Positions 23,686 to 33,766 of a stretch of 64,000 nt of DNA are shown piece by piece; within the stretch, counting starts at the first letter, position 1; each line of letters opens with the position of its first letter. Both the position numbers and the translations under genes were made by a program. A model generated the notes under the pieces. That model ran no database searches and was not told the DNA's origin. It was given only the letters and a program-made list of their open reading frames with translations. The DNA comes from Kofleriaceae bacterium (lineage in GTDB: Bacteria > Myxococcota_A > Polyangia > Haliangiales > Haliangiaceae). Where the stretch lies: NCBI GenBank assembly GCA_020633495.1, contig JACKDR010000007.1, forward strand, positions 62,001 to 126,000, given 5' to 3'.

Positions 23686-23699
23686 GCAGCGCGGCTGCC
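23685..23699. terminator. Short hairpin between convergent genes
   Basis: GGCAGC (23685-23690) and GCTGCC (23694-23699) form a 6-bp stem with a GCG loop, starting at the last base of the kinase stop codon and 24 bp short of the convergent ATPase stop. It may end transcription from either side. No T-run is visible. Confidence 0.4.
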
Positions 23700-23722
23700 G
23701 TCGCCGCCCCGCGACCCCCCGC

Positions 23723-26164
23723 TCACGCCGGCCGGCGACGCAGCCGGCCCAGCAGCTTGCTCACCTCCACCGCGGTGACCGGCACCAGGCCGGCGCCGAT
23801 CGCCAGGGCCCAGTCCGCGAGCGGCAGCTCGTCGATGCGGAGGAACGCCTGGGTCGCCGGCACCGCGTGCAGCGCCAGCTGGATCCCCAGCGTCACCGCC
23901 ACGACGCCGAGCAGGAGCAGGTTCGACAGCACGCCGGTCTCCCAGAAGATCCGGGTCAGGCTGCGGGCGCCGAACGCGCGCAGCACCTCGCAGAAGACGA
24001 TCGTCGAGAACACGACGCTGCGGGCCTCGTCGACGCCGCCGTCGGCGCGGCCCAGCGCCCACCGGTAGACCGCGAGCACGACCGCGGCCTCGACCACGGC
24101 GGTCAGCACGATCCGGCGCCACTCGGGGCGGCCCAGCATCGCCTCTTTCGGCGGCCGCGGCGGCCGCGCCAGCGTGTCGGCCTCCGGCGGGTCCATCACC
24201 AGCGCGAGCGCCGGCAGGCCGTCGGTCACCAGGTTGATCCACAGCAGGTGCATGGGCAACAGCGGCACCGGCCAGCCCAGGCTGATCGCGACCAGCATCA
24301 CCAGCAGCTCGCCGACGTTGCCGGTCAGCAGGTAGACCAGCGTCTTGCGGATGTTGTCGTAGATGCCGCGGCCCTCGCGGACCGCCGCGACGATGCTCGC
24401 GAAGTCGTCGTCGGTCAGGACCATGTCCGACGCCTCGCGCGTGACCTCGGTGCCGGACTTGCCCATCGCGATCCCGATGTGGGCCTCGCGCAGCGCCGGC
24501 GCGTCGTTGACGCCGTCGCCGGTCATCGCGACGACGTCGCCGCGCTCCTTCCAGCGGCGCACGATGCGCAGCTTGTCCTCGGGCGTGGCCCGGGCGTGGA
24601 CGATCTCGGCCGGGTCGTCGCCCGGCCGCAGCACGCCCATCTCGCGCGCGATCGCCGCCGCGGTCTCCGGGTGGTCGCCGGTGATCATGACGACGTGGAT
24701 GCCGGCGCGCCGCGCGTCGGCGACCGCCGCCACGGCCTCGGGCCGCGGCGGATCGGCGAGCCCGAGCAGCCCCACCAGCTCGAGGTCGGCCTCGTCGCGG
24801 CCGGCGCCGACCGCGACCGCCAGCACGCGCAGGCCGCGGCTCGCCAGGTCGGTCGCGGCCTCGTGGGCGCCGGGCGGCGCCCGGTCGCAGCGCGGCGCGA
24901 GCTCCTCGAACGCGCCCTTGACGTACAGCACGCCGTCGTCGCGCAGGATCGCCATCCGCTTGCGGTCGGCGTCGAACGGGAAGACCTCGCGCCGCGGCGT
25001 CGCCGCCTCGATCGCCGCCCGCTCGATGCCGCGCTCGCGCGCGGCCGCCAGGATCGCCAGCTCGGTCGGATCGCCGACGCCGCCCGCGCCGCCGTCGTCG
25101 CCCGTGCCGTCGCCGTCGCCCAGCTCGGCGTCGCAGCACGCCGCCGCGGTCGCCACCACCCGGCGGTGATCGGGCCCCCAGGTCTCGCGTAGCGCCATCA
25201 CGCCCGCGGTCAGGGTGCCGGTCTTGTCGGTGCAGATCACGGTGGCGCAGCCCAGGGTCTCGACCGACGCCAGGCGCCGGATCAGCACGTGCCGGCTCGC
25301 CATCCGCTGCACCCCCACCGCCAGCGCGATCGTGACGATCGCGGCCAGGCCCTCGGGCACCGCCGCCACCGCCAGCGACACCGACGACAGCAGGACGTCG
25401 AGCGCGGGCTGGCCGCGCAGCGCGCCCAGCGCGGCGACCACCGCGACCACGACCAGGCACATGATCACCAGCGCGCGGCCGACCTGGGCCAGGCGCTGCT
25501 GCAGCGGCGTCTCCTCGCGCTCGACGGTGTCGAGCAGGCGGGCGATCTTGCCCAGCTCGGTGCCCATGCCGGTGGCGACGACCTCGGCCTCGCCGGTGCC
25601 GGCCGCCACCGCGGTGCCCATGAACACCGAGCCGCGCCGCTCGGCCAGCGGCGCGTCGGCGGGCTCGTCGCCGCAGGCCTTGTCGACCGGGACACTCTCG
25701 CCGGTGAGCGTCGCCTCCGAGACGGTCAGGGCGTGGGCCAGGGTCAGCCGGGCGTCGGCGGCGACCAGGTCACCGCCCTCGAGCAGCAGCAGGTCGCCGG
25801 GCACCACCTCGGCGGCCGGGATCACCGCGGCGCGGCCGTCGCGGCGGACCCGCGCCCGCGGCGCGGTCATCGCGCGCAGCGCGGCCAGAGCGCGCTCGCT
25901 GCGCAGCTCCTGGGCGAACCCGACCAGGGCGTTGAGCGTCACGATCGCCGCGATCGCGATCGCGTCGGCGGTCTCGCCCAGCGCCGCGGCGACGACGCAG
26001 GCGCCGAGCAGGAGCCACAGCATCGGCCCCTCGAGCTGGCGCAGCAGCAGCCGGGCCGCCGACGGCGGCGGCTGGTCGCGCAGCGTGTTGGGGCCGTGGC
26101 GGGCGAGCCGACGCGCCGCCTCGGCGGCGGACAGCCCGGCGGCCTGGCCCGGCGGCGCGGTCAC
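23723..26164 (-). CDS. Cation-transporting P-type ATPase, calcium type
   Basis: The start is GTG 26164, overlapping the stop of the upstream lipoprotein by GTGA; a GTG at 26182 would add six residues. The product is about 813 residues. It has the cation-ATPase N-domain (AAEAARRLARHGPNTL), actuator motif LTGESVPVDK, membrane motif VAAVPEGLAAIVTIAL, phosphorylation site CTDKTGTLT (Asp near 312), and GDGVNDAPALREAHIGIAMG. The PEGL motif in M4 and the general layout point to P2-type calcium or similar cation export rather than heavy metal or K+ transport. Integral inner-membrane protein. Confidence 0.9.
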   Translation of the reverse strand: MTAPPGQAAGLSAAEAARRLARHGPNTLRDQPPPSAARLLLRQLEGPMLWLLLGACVVAAALGETADAIAIAAIVTLNALVGFAQELRSERALAALRAMTAPRARVRRDGRAAVIPAAEVVPGDLLLLEGGDLVAADARLTLAHALTVSEATLTGESVPVDKACGDEPADAPLAERRGSVFMGTAVAAGTGEAEVVATGMGTELGKIARLLDTVEREETPLQQRLAQVGRALVIMCLVVVAVVAALGALRGQPALDVLLSSVSLAVAAVPEGLAAIVTIALAVGVQRMASRHVLIRRLASVETLGCATVICTDKTGTLTAGVMALRETWGPDHRRVVATAAACCDAELGDGDGTGDDGGAGGVGDPTELAILAAARERGIERAAIEAATPRREVFPFDADRKRMAILRDDGVLYVKGAFEELAPRCDRAPPGAHEAATDLASRGLRVLAVAVGAGRDEADLELVGLLGLADPPRPEAVAAVADARRAGIHVVMITGDHPETAAAIAREMGVLRPGDDPAEIVHARATPEDKLRIVRRWKERGDVVAMTGDGVNDAPALREAHIGIAMGKSGTEVTREASDMVLTDDDFASIVAAVREGRGIYDNIRKTLVYLLTGNVGELLVMLVAISLGWPVPLLPMHLLWINLVTDGLPALALVMDPPEADTLARPPRPPKEAMLGRPEWRRIVLTAVVEAAVVLAVYRWALGRADGGVDEARSVVFSTIVFCEVLRAFGARSLTRIFWETGVLSNLLLLGVVAVTLGIQLALHAVPATQAFLRIDELPLADWALAIGAGLVPVTAVEVSKLLGRLRRRPA

Positions 26165-26517
26165 GGCGGCCCGGGCTCCCACATCGTGGCGAGGGCGCAG
26201 TCACCCAGGCCGACCTTCTTGGCCTCGTCGCGCAGCACCTTGGGCTTGTCGGGGTCCGGGGTCTGCTGGAAGCGGACCAGGAAGGCGTGGCCGTCCTCGC
26301 TGGTGACGTTGGCGCCCAGCCAGCTGGCGACGATGAACGTCCGCGAGCCCTCGTCCTGCTGATCGGCGCCCGACAGGCTCATGACGTCGCAGATGTGGGA
26401 TACGTCGTCCCGGTAGCCGGCGGCGACCGGCGGCGAGCTGTCTCCCTTCTGGCAGGCGGCGAGCAGCAGGCTGGCGAGCGGCGCGGCGAGACCCGCGAGG
26501 AGGCGGCCATACGACAT
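26161..26517 (-). CDS. Small lipoprotein translated together with the P-type ATPase
   Basis: This 118-residue lipoprotein starts at ATG 26517 (MSYGRLLAGLAAPLASLLLAAC, lipobox LAAC). The mature part has two further Cys (HICDVMSLSG and LGDCALATMW), probably a disulfide, and no recognised family. Its stop shares four bases with the ATPase GTG start, implying translational coupling. It may be a periplasmic accessory of the transporter. It is divergent from fdxA with about 106 bp between the starts. Confidence 0.75.
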   Translation of the reverse strand: MSYGRLLAGLAAPLASLLLAACQKGDSSPPVAAGYRDDVSHICDVMSLSGADQQDEGSRTFIVASWLGANVTSEDGHAFLVRFQQTPDPDKPKVLRDEAKKVGLGDCALATMWEPGPP

Positions 26518-26623
26518 GCCGCCGAGCTTGCCCCGGTCGCGGCCTGGCGTCCACGTCGCGAATCTCCCTGCTGGATCTGGAATCCCGCGCCACGTTGTCG
26601 TACCAACGGCACAGGAGCCATTC

Positions 26624-27031
26624 ATGACCTACGTCGTCGCCGACCCCTGCGTGAAGTGCAAGTACACCGACTGTGTCGCGGTCTGCCCGGTCGACTGCTT
26701 CTACGAGGGCAAGAACTCGCTCGCGATCAACCCCGATGAGTGCATCGACTGCGGGGCGTGCGAGCCGGAGTGCCCGACCACCGCCATCTTCGAGGAGAGC
26801 GAGCTCCCCGCGAAGTGGTCGGTCTACACCGAGATCAACGCGGTCGTCACCGGCGTCAAGTCGGCCGACGCCGCGGACACCAGCGCGTGGCCGGACCACC
26901 TCAAGGCCCAGCTCGGCTCGGTCGAGACCTGGCCCAACATCACCGAGCAGAAGCCGGCGATGGCCGGGGCCGACGACGCCGCCAAGGAAGGCGACAAGCT
27001 CAAGGATCTCACGCTCGAGCCGGGCGGCTGA
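26624..27031 (+). CDS. fdxA: Ferredoxin (7Fe/4Fe type, FdxA-like)
   Basis: The start is ATG 26624, preceded by AGGAG. The 135-residue protein begins with CVKCKYTDCVAVCPVDCFYE and then has DECIDCGACEPECPTTAI. This cysteine spacing matches the [3Fe-4S]/[4Fe-4S] ferredoxin I family. It is an electron carrier in the cytoplasm. The C-terminal extension past residue 70 ends in a charged, Lys/Asp-rich tail (AGADDAAKEGDKLKDL) that is longer than usual. It stands alone on the plus strand, followed by a hairpin. Confidence 0.93.
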   Translation: MTYVVADPCVKCKYTDCVAVCPVDCFYEGKNSLAINPDECIDCGACEPECPTTAIFEESELPAKWSVYTEINAVVTGVKSADAADTSAWPDHLKAQLGSVETWPNITEQKPAMAGADDAAKEGDKLKDLTLEPGG

Positions 27032-27058
27032 TCGTCTCGAGCTGAATCGCTGACCGTC

Positions 27059-27079
27059 CGGGCGGCCTCAGGCCGCCCG
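27059..27079 (+). terminator. Perfect 9-bp hairpin after fdxA
   Basis: CGGGCGGCC (27059-27067) and GGCCGCCCG (27071-27079) pair perfectly with a TCA loop, 27 bp past the ferredoxin stop and 14 bp before the acetyltransferase start. It could terminate fdxA transcripts or shape the leader of the next gene. Confidence 0.5.
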
Positions 27080-27093
27080 TCGGCGTCCGGAGC

Positions 27094-27804
27094 ATGCCCG
27101 TGGAACCCTGGCACTTCGGCGACACCTACCGCGAGGACGTCCGGCTCCGTGACGGCACGGAGGTCGTGCTCCGCCCGATCCGCGCCGACGACAAGGCGAA
27201 GCTCCTCGAGGGCTTCGCGCGGCTGTCCCCCGACGCCCGCTACATGCGGTTCCACGGGGTCAAGACCGCCCTGACCGACGACGAGCTCCGCTACCTCACC
27301 GAGCTCGACGGCGTCCGCCACTTCGCCCTCGGCGCCGTCCGGCGCGATCCCGACGGCGAGGAGCGCGGCGTCGGGGTCGCCCGCTACGTCCAGCTCGACG
27401 GCGAGCCCGGGGTCGCCGAGGCCGCGATCACCGTGGTCGACGACATGCAGGGCAAGGGCCTCGGCGGGCTGCTGTTCATGCGCCTGTGCGCGGCCGCCGC
27501 CGAGCGCGGCGTCCAGCGGTTCCGCTGCGAGGTCCTCGGCTCCAACAACGTCATGCAGGACCTGCTGCGGCACCTCGGGACCGCGGCCAAGGCCCACGTC
27601 GAGGCCGGCGTGGTCACGATCGAGCTCGGGCTGCCGGGGGTGCCCGCCGACCACCCGCCCGCCGAGCCGCCCCGCGAGAGCCCGATGTACCAGCTGCTGC
27701 AGCTCGCCGCCAAGGGCGTCCTGCAGCTGCGCGACGCCGTCAGCCGCCTGCTGCCCCACGGCGACGCCGACGACGACGCTGGCGGCGGCGGTCGCCCGGC
27801 CTGA
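27094..27804 (+). CDS. GNAT family N-acetyltransferase
   Basis: The 236-residue protein has a complete GNAT fold at about residues 15-165: VVLRPIRADDKAKLLEGFARL, then AAITVVDDMQGKGLGGLLFM, where QGKGLG is the acetyl-CoA pyrophosphate loop. The sequence LSPDARYMRFHGVK is typical of the GNAT domains associated with protein-lysine acetylation. The C-terminal 60 residues are Pro-rich and then amphipathic, with no known domain. Cytoplasmic. The substrate cannot be told from the sequence. Confidence 0.88.
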   Translation: MPVEPWHFGDTYREDVRLRDGTEVVLRPIRADDKAKLLEGFARLSPDARYMRFHGVKTALTDDELRYLTELDGVRHFALGAVRRDPDGEERGVGVARYVQLDGEPGVAEAAITVVDDMQGKGLGGLLFMRLCAAAAERGVQRFRCEVLGSNNVMQDLLRHLGTAAKAHVEAGVVTIELGLPGVPADHPPAEPPRESPMYQLLQLAAKGVLQLRDAVSRLLPHGDADDDAGGGGRPA

Positions 27805-27818
27805 GGCCGCGCTCAGGC
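27799..27818. terminator. Palindrome carrying both convergent stop codons
   Basis: GCCTGAG (27799-27805) and CTCAGGC (27812-27818) are perfect 7-bp arms around a 6-base loop. Each arm contains the TGA stop of one gene: the acetyltransferase on the plus strand and the EGF-repeat protein on the minus strand. It is likely a bidirectional terminator. Confidence 0.5.
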
Positions 27819-29912
27819 GCGGCGGCGGCGCAGCCACGCCGCCAGCAGCAGCACGCCCGCCAGCGCGGCGGGGCTGGGGGCGCCGCCGGCAGTCGCGCAG
27901 CCGCCCGGGTCGGGCGGCGGCGGCGGCTCGCAGGCGTCGCCGACCCCGTCGCCGTCGGCGTCCGCCTGATCCGGGTTGGCGATCAGCGGGCAGTTGTCGG
28001 CGCCGTTGACGACGTGGTCGGCGTCGGCGTCGTCACAGACCTCGTCGTCGACCAGGACGCCGTCGTCGCAGATCGGCCGGCACGTGGTCGGCGCACCGGC
28101 GCAGGTCCAGCCCGGCTCGAGCTCGCAGGTGCTGGTGCAGCCGTCGCCGTCGAAGGTGTCGCCGTCGTCGCACGCCTCGTCGCCGACGAGCACGCCGTCG
28201 CCGCAGATCGGGACACAGACCGTCGGCGCGCCGTCGCAGCTCCAGCCCGGCTCCTGCTCGCAGGTATCGGTGCAGCCGTCGCCGGCGTAGGTGTCGCCGT
28301 CGTCGCACTGCTCGTCGGCGACGAGCTGGCCGTCGCCGCACACCGGCCAGCACGCCATGCCGTCGCCGAAGAAGCCGTCGAGGCAGGCGCAGGTGTAGCC
28401 TCCCTCGGTGTCGGCGCACGTCGCGTACGGCGAGCAGTCGTCGAGCATCGCCTCGCACTCGTCGATGTCGACGCAGCCGGTGCCGCCGGCGTGGCCGTCG
28501 CCGGTGAAGCCCGGGTCGCACGCGCAGGCGAAGCCGCCGTCGACGTTGTCGCAGCGGGCGTGATCGGCGCAGTCGTCGGTGCCGAGGGCGCACTCGTCGA
28601 CGTCGACGCAGCCGGTGCCGCCGCCGTGGCCGTCGCCCTCGAAGCCGTCGGGGCAGGCGCAGGCGAAGCTGCCCGGCAGGTTGACGCAGGCGGCGCCGCT
28701 CGCGCAGTCGGCCAGCTCCTCGGTGCACTCGTCGACGTCCTCGCAGTGCGACGGCCCGTCGGCGTCGTCGCACTCGTAGCCGGCCTCGACCTGGCAGGTC
28801 GCGCTGCAGCCGTCGCCGTCGACGCAGGCGCCGTCGTCGCAGGCCTCGCCGGCGTCGACCACGCCGTTGCCGCACAGGGGCCCGACCACGACGTGGATCG
28901 CGAACGGCTGGACCCGGGCCTGGGCGTCCCGAACGCGACACATGACGTCGACCGGCCCTTCGGGCTGGTCCGCCGGCACGTCGCCGGCCAGGCCGAACAC
29001 GAGATCGCCGGCGGCGCCGTCGCCATGGGCGCCGTCGTCGAACAGCCGGTGCGGGCCGCCGCCCAGCGGCGTCAGATCGCAGCCGACGTCCAGCTCGGTC
29101 GAGGGCGGGCCGTCGCCGGGGACCACGGTCGCCAGCAGCTGGAGGGGGGCGCCGGCCGCGACGGGCACGGGCTCGGCTCGGCCGGTGGCGGTCGGAGGGT
29201 GGCCGGCGCGCACCAGGATGTTGTCGATGCCGACCCAGTCGTCGAGGCCCTGGGTGTTGGCGGTGAGGATGCGGACCTGGACGACCTCGCGGTCCGCAGC
29301 GTCCGCCGGGAGCATCGCGCGGATCGGCGTGCGCCGGCCCAGCCGGCCGCGGTCGGTCGGATCGGCGGCGTAGCCCTCGGGGACGTTGGTGTAGGGGCCG
29401 CTGGTCCCGATCCGGTACTGCAGCGCGACCGGCTGCGCGTCGACCTCGTTGGAGATGGCCCCCTCGTCGACGAGCACGTAGCTGACCTCCACCGATGCGG
29501 AGCCCCGGGTGTCGAGGAAGATCACCAGATGCGGGGCGTCGAACTGGTTGCTGCCGGCGATCGCGACCAGCGGATCGGTGCCGACCGGGCCTCCGACCAG
29601 CTGGACGATGCCCAGCGTCGACGGTGGCGAGGTGCGCCCCACGCGCACCATCACCGGGGTGTCGGCGCCGTCGGCGAGGACCCCGGCGGGGTCGGCGCCG
29701 CCGGGGTTGGGGACCAGGTTCAGGCCGGTGTGGCCGACGATGCCCGGCACGCCGCTCCAGTCGTCGTCGACGGTGAACTGGGTGGTGTCGGTCCAGTCCT
29801 GGAAGAACGGCAGCGGCTGCGGCGTGGTGTCGGCGTGCGCCGGCGCGGCGGTGGTCGCGAGCGCGACCCCGAGCCCCGCCATGACCAACCCGACCTGCAA
29901 GCAGCGCGTCAT
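27813..29912 (-). CDS. Secreted EGF-like/DUF4215 repeat protein with MYXO-CTERM tail (copy A)
   Basis: The 699-residue precursor has a signal peptide ending near ATTAAPAHAD. Residues about 30-350 form a beta-rich N-terminal domain shared with the neighbouring paralogue (QDWTDTTQFTVDDDWSGVPG). Then come a DUF4215 Cys repeat (CGNGVVDAGEACDDG), three EGF-like repeats with VDEC starts, two further DUF4215 repeats, a thrombospondin type-3 calcium loop (DNCPLIANPDQADADGDGVG) and a Pro-rich linker. The end is a MYXO-CTERM-type sorting tail: Gly/Cys, hydrophobic helix (AALAGVLLLAAWL), then RRRR. It should be a cell-surface protein, perhaps an adhesin. Tandem with copy B, 130 bp upstream. Confidence 0.88.
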   Translation of the reverse strand: MTRCLQVGLVMAGLGVALATTAAPAHADTTPQPLPFFQDWTDTTQFTVDDDWSGVPGIVGHTGLNLVPNPGGADPAGVLADGADTPVMVRVGRTSPPSTLGIVQLVGGPVGTDPLVAIAGSNQFDAPHLVIFLDTRGSASVEVSYVLVDEGAISNEVDAQPVALQYRIGTSGPYTNVPEGYAADPTDRGRLGRRTPIRAMLPADAADREVVQVRILTANTQGLDDWVGIDNILVRAGHPPTATGRAEPVPVAAGAPLQLLATVVPGDGPPSTELDVGCDLTPLGGGPHRLFDDGAHGDGAAGDLVFGLAGDVPADQPEGPVDVMCRVRDAQARVQPFAIHVVVGPLCGNGVVDAGEACDDGACVDGDGCSATCQVEAGYECDDADGPSHCEDVDECTEELADCASGAACVNLPGSFACACPDGFEGDGHGGGTGCVDVDECALGTDDCADHARCDNVDGGFACACDPGFTGDGHAGGTGCVDIDECEAMLDDCSPYATCADTEGGYTCACLDGFFGDGMACWPVCGDGQLVADEQCDDGDTYAGDGCTDTCEQEPGWSCDGAPTVCVPICGDGVLVGDEACDDGDTFDGDGCTSTCELEPGWTCAGAPTTCRPICDDGVLVDDEVCDDADADHVVNGADNCPLIANPDQADADGDGVGDACEPPPPPDPGGCATAGGAPSPAALAGVLLLAAWLRRRRA

Positions 29913-29988
29913 CCCGAGGCCACCTTAGGTGCGCCGGCTCACCTCGACAAGCGAGATCGTCGACGGGGAACGCGCTGAATGTTCTACG

Positions 29989-30013
29989 CCGCGCCGGCTG
30001 GTTGCCGGCGCGG
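29989..30013 (-). terminator. 10-bp hairpin between the two EGF-repeat genes
   Basis: CCGCGCCGGC (29989-29998) and GCCGGCGCGG (30004-30013) pair perfectly around TGGTT. It lies 29 bp beyond the stop of copy B on the minus strand and 76 bp before the copy A start. It fits a terminator that separates the two transcripts, without an obvious T-run. Confidence 0.5.
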
Positions 30014-30041
30014 GTCTTCGTCGAACAACCTGTGAAACACG

Positions 30042-32765
<2,724 letters not shown>

Positions 32766-32805
32766 GTGCCGGAACGTACGGGTCCGGCTGCCGCCGTTCA
32801 AGCGT

Positions 32806-33717
32806 CTACTTCGCGTGCTCGGCGTGCGCGACCAGGACCGAGCAGGGGGCGTGGCGAAGTGTCGCTTCTGCGACACTTCCGAGCAGGAACCGTCGGAATC
32901 CCCGGTAGCCGTGGGTGCCCAGGGCGATCAGGTCGAACCGCTCGGTCTCGGCGCGCGCGGTCAGCACGCTGGCGGTCGGGCCGTGCAGCAGGTTGAAGCG
33001 GATCGTCCGCCCCGCCATCGCGTGCTGGTCGATCAGCTTCTGGCCGCGCTCGAGGGCGCCCGCCGTGACCGCCGAGCGCAGCGTCTCGAGCGCCGCGGTG
33101 CGATCGGCCAGCGCCTCCAGGCCCCAGGTGCCCGGCGGGTACTGCCAGACGTGGGCGACCTCGATCAGGCCGCCGGGCGCGGTCATGCTGATGGCCTGGC
33201 GCAGCGCCTTGTCGCCCGCCGGCGAGAAGTCGGTGGCGACCAGCGCGCGCTGGAAGTCGGCGGCGCCGCTCTGGTGGCCGCGCGCCACCAGGACGCTGAC
33301 CGGCGAGCGCCGCACGATCTGCTCGGCCTGGCTGCCCAGCAGGAACCGCGAGATGCCGGTCCGGCCGTGGGTGCCGATCACGACCAGATCGACCCCCAGC
33401 TTGGCGGCGGTCTCGGCGACGACGTCGTCGACGTGGCCGAGCTCGAGCACGTGGTCGGCCTCGATCCCGGCGGCGGTGGCCTTGGCGACCCGGCTCCGCA
33501 GCGCCTCCTCGTCGGCGGCGCGCTCGGCCTGGCTGACGTTGTTCCACTCGGCGATGGCCGCGCTCTCCAGCGTCGCCATCATGGGGGTCCCCGAGTAGTC
33601 GGGGATGGCGTACACGAGGGTGATCCGGGCGCGGTCGCGGCGCGCGAACGCGATCGCGCGGTCGAGGGCGGCGTCGGCGATGGGCGACAGGTCGGTCGCC
33701 ACCAGCAGGTGCTTCAT
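32806..33717 (-). CDS. Tandem universal stress protein (two UspA domains)
   Basis: The 303-residue protein has two UspA domains, at about residues 1-148 and 157-300. Each has the ATP-binding motif G-2x-G-9x-G(S/T): GTHGRTGISRFLLGS and GTHGYRGFRRFLLGS. N-terminal strands are KHLLVATDLSP and RALVATDFSP. It is a cytoplasmic stress or signalling protein that probably binds ATP. It follows the nuclease operon by 49 bp on the same strand and precedes EGF copy B by 40 bp, so read-through is possible. Codons near the C-terminus are atypical and form a hairpin (32856-32879). Confidence 0.92.
   Translation of the reverse strand: MKHLLVATDLSPIADAALDRAIAFARRDRARITLVYAIPDYSGTPMMATLESAAIAEWNNVSQAERAADEEALRSRVAKATAAGIEADHVLELGHVDDVVAETAAKLGVDLVVIGTHGRTGISRFLLGSQAEQIVRRSPVSVLVARGHQSGAADFQRALVATDFSPAGDKALRQAISMTAPGGLIEVAHVWQYPPGTWGLEALADRTAALETLRSAVTAGALERGQKLIDQHAMAGRTIRFNLLHGPTASVLTARAETERFDLIALGTHGYRGFRRFLLGSVAEATLRHAPCSVLVAHAEHAK
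32856..32879 (-). other. Perfect 10-bp hairpin inside the usp coding region, built from rare codons
   Basis: GAAGTGTCGC (32856-32865) and GCGACACTTC (32870-32879) pair around TTCT. On the coding strand the codons are GGA AGT GTC GCA GAA GCG, then ACA CTT CGC, which is unusual in a genome that almost always ends codons in G or C. The first UspA domain encodes its equivalent GSQAE segment with ordinary GC-rich codons. The hairpin therefore looks selected at DNA or RNA level, or recently acquired. Confidence 0.7.
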
Positions 33718-33766
33718 GGTCTCGTCTCCTCGGTCGTGCGCAGATCCTGCGCGGCCTCGCGCCGGA

